The notes beneath the pieces were generated by a model that saw only the letters and a list, made by a program, of their open reading frames with translations, was not told the DNA's origin and ran no database searches. A stretch of 6,450 bases of DNA, taken from contig JAAXJP010000486.1 of NCBI GenBank assembly GCA_012269805.1, forward strand, positions 2,400-8,849, in the 5' to 3' direction. Both the position numbers and the translations under genes were made by a program. Origin of the DNA: Rubrivirga sp. Its GTDB lineage: Bacteria > Bacteroidota > Rhodothermia > Rhodothermales > Rubricoccaceae. Below, in pieces: positions 4,008 through 6,450 of the stretch (position 1 is the stretch's first letter; every line of letters starts with the position of its first letter).

Positions 4008-6450
4008 ATGCGTGTTTCGTTCTGGCCCCTCGCGGTCCTCGTCGCCCTCGTCCTCGCGGTGCCCGCCCGGGCCCAGGTGTGGGGCGAGCTGGCCGGCCGC
4101 GTGACCGACGCCGCCACCGGCGACGGCGTCCCCGGCGCCACCGTCCTCATCGAGGGCAACTCGTTCGGCACGAACACCGCCGCCGACGGGACCTACGCGT
4201 TCCGCATCCCCGAGGGCCGGTGGCCCGTCCGCGTGTCGTTCGTCGGCTACCGGCCGTTCCGCGACACCGTCGTCGTCGCGCGCGGCGAGACCACCCGCCT
4301 CGACGCCGTGCTGGAGGAGGCCGTCGGCGAGCTGGGCGACGTGGCGGTCGAGGGCGAGGCCGAGCCCGAGGCGGCCGGGGTCAGCCGGATCGACCCCCGC
4401 GTGGTCCGCGACATGCCGATGCCGATGGCCGACGCGATCCGCGGCGTCAAGACGGAGCTCGGGGTGACGTCGTCGAACGAGCTCTCGAACTCGTACTCCG
4501 TCCGCGGCGGGTCCTACGACGAGAACCAGTTCTTTATCGACGGCTTCGAGATCTACCGGCCGCTCCGGATCAGCCAGGGCGAGCAGGAGGGGCTCGGGCT
4601 GATCAACGGCGACCTCACCTCGCGGATGACGCTCTTCGCTGGCGGATTCCCGGTCCGCTACGGGGGCAAGCTGGCCTCCGTCCTCGACGCGACCTACGCC
4701 GCGCCGGAGGGCCGCCCGGGCGGGACGGCCTACGCCTCGATGCTCGACGCCGGCCTCCAGGCCGCCGCGGGCCTCGGCGACCGGGCCGGCCTCGCGTTCG
4801 CGCTCCGCAGCGCCCGCCCGCAGCGGTTCTTCGCCGGGCAGGAGCTCGAGGGCGCCTACGACCCCGACTTCCGCGACGCCCAGGGCGTGGCCGACTGGCG
4901 CATCACCGACGCCCACTCGCTCCGCGCGCTCGGGCTCTACGCCCGCCACCGGTTCCGCCTCGCGCCGCGCCAGCAGGAGACGACGTTCGGCATCTACCCG
5001 AACCTCGTCCAGACCGTCGCCAGCGACTTCGAGGGAATCGAGGAGGACGGCTACGACATCGGCTTCGGCGGGCTCCTCCTGACGAGCGCGCTCGGCGAGA
5101 GCGCCCGGGCCGAGCACCGGGTCTCGGTGTTCACGACGGACGAGTTCGAGACGTACGACGTCACCTCGCGGACCTCGCTCTACCGCCGCCAGCAGCGGCC
5201 CGAGGGCTCGCAGGCCGACCTCGACCGGCTCCTCGAAGGGCAGACGCTCCAACGCGACGTCGCCGAGAACGACATCCAGCAGACGATCTGGACGGCGCAG
5301 GGGCGCTACTTCGGCCGCCTCGGCGGGCACGGCGTCGAGGCCGGCTGGCAGGCCCGCGCGCTCCGCTTCGACGACCGAATCAACGAGCTAACGACGTTCA
5401 CCGGCCAGGTCGAGGGTGGCGAGCAGCGGACGATCACGGCCGACTCCGTCGCCGCGGACACGACGTTCGCCTCGTGGCAGCTCTCGGGCTGGGTCGAGGA
5501 CGCCGTCCGCCTCGGGCGGCTCACGCTCACGCCGGGCGTCCGCGCCGACTACTTCGCCTACAACGAGGAGCTCACGCTCTCGCCGCGCCTCTCGGCCGTC
5601 TACCGGCTCTCGCCCCAGACGGCGATCACGGCCGCCGCGGGCATCTACCATCAGGCGCCGACCTACCGCGAGCTCCGCGGTGACCCGGACCCCGGCGAGT
5701 CGGCGTTCACCACGCTCGACGGCGACATCAAGAGTCCCCGCTCGACGCAAGCCGTCGTCGGGCTCGACCACTTTTTTACGAGCCGCCGGCTCGCGCTCCG
5801 CGCCGAGGCCTACGTCAAAAAGTTCGACGACCTCATCTCGTACGACGTCAACAACGTCCGCGTCGTGTACTCAGCCGAGAACGACTCCGAGGGCTACGCC
5901 GCCGGCGCCGACATCCAGCTCCGGGGCGAGCTGGTGCCGGGTCGCGAGAGCTGGATCACGTACGGCCTCCTCTTCACGAAGGAGCGGTTCTACACGCCCG
6001 CGGCGACTGACGAGCAGGCGCTCGCGCGGTTCGAGGCCCGCGGCGGCGGCGACTGGATCCCGCGCCCGACCGACCGCCGCCACAACCTCTCGCTCTTCGT
6101 CCAGGACTACGTCCCCGGCGACGACTCGTGGACGCTCCACATCCGGACGCTCTACGGCTCGGGCATTCCCACGACGCCGCCGGCCCGCGACCCGGAGCGC
6201 TCGCTCGACGCCCTCTCGGTCTTCGATGAGGGCCAGCGCAACGTGATCCGCCTGCCGAGCTACTTCCGGTTCGACCTCGGCGCGACGAAGCGGCTTCAGC
6301 TGGCGAGCCTGGCCGGTGGCCCGCTCGAGCTGCTGGCGACGGTCGAGGTCCTCAACGTGTTCGACCAGACGAACGCCGTGGCGTACTCGTGGGTCGAGCA
6401 GTTCTCGGGCGACCGCCGGATCTACACGGCCGTCCCCACGCGCCTGACGC
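4008..6450 (+). CDS. TonB-dependent outer-membrane receptor with carboxypeptidase-regulatory-like N-terminal domain (3' end cut by window)
   Basis: At least 814 residues are present with no stop before the window edge. Residues 1-22 form a signal peptide (hydrophobic core, ARA before Q23). Residues about 27-104 form a CarboxypepD_reg-like beta-sandwich, shown by GRVTDAATGDGVPGATVLI and by TAADGTYAFRIPEG followed by SFVGYRP. A linker with the GELGDVAVEG pattern follows at 107-116. The plug domain spans about 125-230, with SVRGGSYDENQFFIDGFEIY (164-183) and FAGGFPVRYGGKLASVLD (210-227). The remainder is an amphipathic beta-strand barrel with late hallmarks such as NVFDQTNAVAYSW, and only some 15-25 residues are probably missing. 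The protein would import a bulky ligand such as a siderophore, cobalamin, oligosaccharide or peptide across the outer membrane, powered by TonB-ExbBD. The sequence does not identify the ligand. No SusD-type partner is visible, although the downstream side is not in view. The ATG at 4008 is chosen because it begins the signal peptide. Confidence 0.95.
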   Translation, partial: MRVSFWPLAVLVALVLAVPARAQVWGELAGRVTDAATGDGVPGATVLIEGNSFGTNTAADGTYAFRIPEGRWPVRVSFVGYRPFRDTVVVARGETTRLDAVLEEAVGELGDVAVEGEAEPEAAGVSRIDPRVVRDMPMPMADAIRGVKTELGVTSSNELSNSYSVRGGSYDENQFFIDGFEIYRPLRISQGEQEGLGLINGDLTSRMTLFAGGFPVRYGGKLASVLDATYAAPEGRPGGTAYASMLDAGLQAAAGLGDRAGLAFALRSARPQRFFAGQELEGAYDPDFRDAQGVADWRITDAHSLRALGLYARHRFRLAPRQQETTFGIYPNLVQTVASDFEGIEEDGYDIGFGGLLLTSALGESARAEHRVSVFTTDEFETYDVTSRTSLYRRQQRPEGSQADLDRLLEGQTLQRDVAENDIQQTIWTAQGRYFGRLGGHGVEAGWQARALRFDDRINELTTFTGQVEGGEQRTITADSVAADTTFASWQLSGWVEDAVRLGRLTLTPGVRADYFAYNEELTLSPRLSAVYRLSPQTAITAAAGIYHQAPTYRELRGDPDPGESAFTTLDGDIKSPRSTQAVVGLDHFFTSRRLALRAEAYVKKFDDLISYDVNNVRVVYSAENDSEGYAAGADIQLRGELVPGRESWITYGLLFTKERFYTPAATDEQALARFEARGGGDWIPRPTDRRHNLSLFVQDYVPGDDSWTLHIRTLYGSGIPTTPPARDPERSLDALSVFDEGQRNVIRLPSYFRFDLGATKRLQLASLAGGPLELLATVEVLNVFDQTNAVAYSWVEQFSGDRRIYTAVPTRLT

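Noticed and set aside
3873..5330. Long minus-strand open frame (485 codons) antisense to the TonB receptor
   Set aside because: The translation is a repetitive mix of Arg, Gly, Asp, Val, Leu and Ala with no motif, as expected for the reverse of a GC-rich gene. The plus strand carries a complete signal peptide, regulatory domain, plug and barrel.
5416..6246. Plus-strand open frame (276 codons) inside the receptor gene
   Set aside because: It is Ser/Arg/Thr/Pro low-complexity, as expected for a shifted frame of the receptor, whose own frame gives a coherent barrel sequence.
1753..6450. A haem or iron uptake operon made of the ChaN-like protein and the TonB receptor
   Set aside because: Two opposite-strand genes lie between them, and no iron-box-type site or haem-specific receptor motif was recognised. 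The shared theme is only suggestive.
1..6450. CRISPR array, tRNA or rRNA gene, insertion sequence or phage module
   Set aside because: No regularly spaced direct repeats, tRNA-like cloverleaf, transposase motifs or terminal inverted repeats with target duplications were seen on either strand.

Overview
The window is GC-rich (third codon positions are mostly G or C) bacterial chromosomal DNA. The last gene is a TonB-dependent receptor with an N-terminal carboxypeptidase-regulatory-like domain, and a small secreted barrel-type protein follows a pattern common in Bacteroidota. Most genes lack an obvious Shine-Dalgarno sequence. Together these suggest a high-GC, Gram-negative member of the Bacteroidota/Rhodothermota line, for example a Rubricoccaceae-like marine bacterium. 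This placement is an inference from protein style and composition, not from a marker gene.

Layout: (1) 27-1676, plus strand, a DEAD-box RNA helicase with a long charged tail. Its frame is also open to the left edge, so its true start may lie outside the window. (2) A hairpin at 1700-1723, then 1753-2613, plus strand, a ChaN-like (haem-binding uptake / EreA-ChaN-fold) exported protein. (3) A short convergent gap with a hairpin at 2619-2632. (4) 2642-3160, minus strand, a small predicted outer-membrane beta-barrel protein with a plausible promoter at 3183-3210. (5) 3273-3863, minus strand, GTG start, a protein that looks like a degenerate TylF-type (class I, SAM-dependent) methyltransferase lacking the usual acidic residues. 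(6) A 144-bp divergent intergenic region holding a 16-bp near-palindrome. (7) 4008 to the right edge, plus strand, a TonB-dependent outer-membrane receptor lacking only its last few residues.

The genes do not form one clear pathway. The helicase acts on RNA in the cytoplasm. Three of the other four products carry export signals and would act at the envelope. The ChaN-like protein and the TonB receptor could both relate to iron or haem uptake, but they are separated by two opposite-strand genes, so a functional link is not shown. I see no mobile element, CRISPR array, RNA gene or phage module. The window reads as ordinary chromosome, and I do not claim a new system. The most unusual item is the degenerate methyltransferase-like protein, which shares its upstream region with the receptor.
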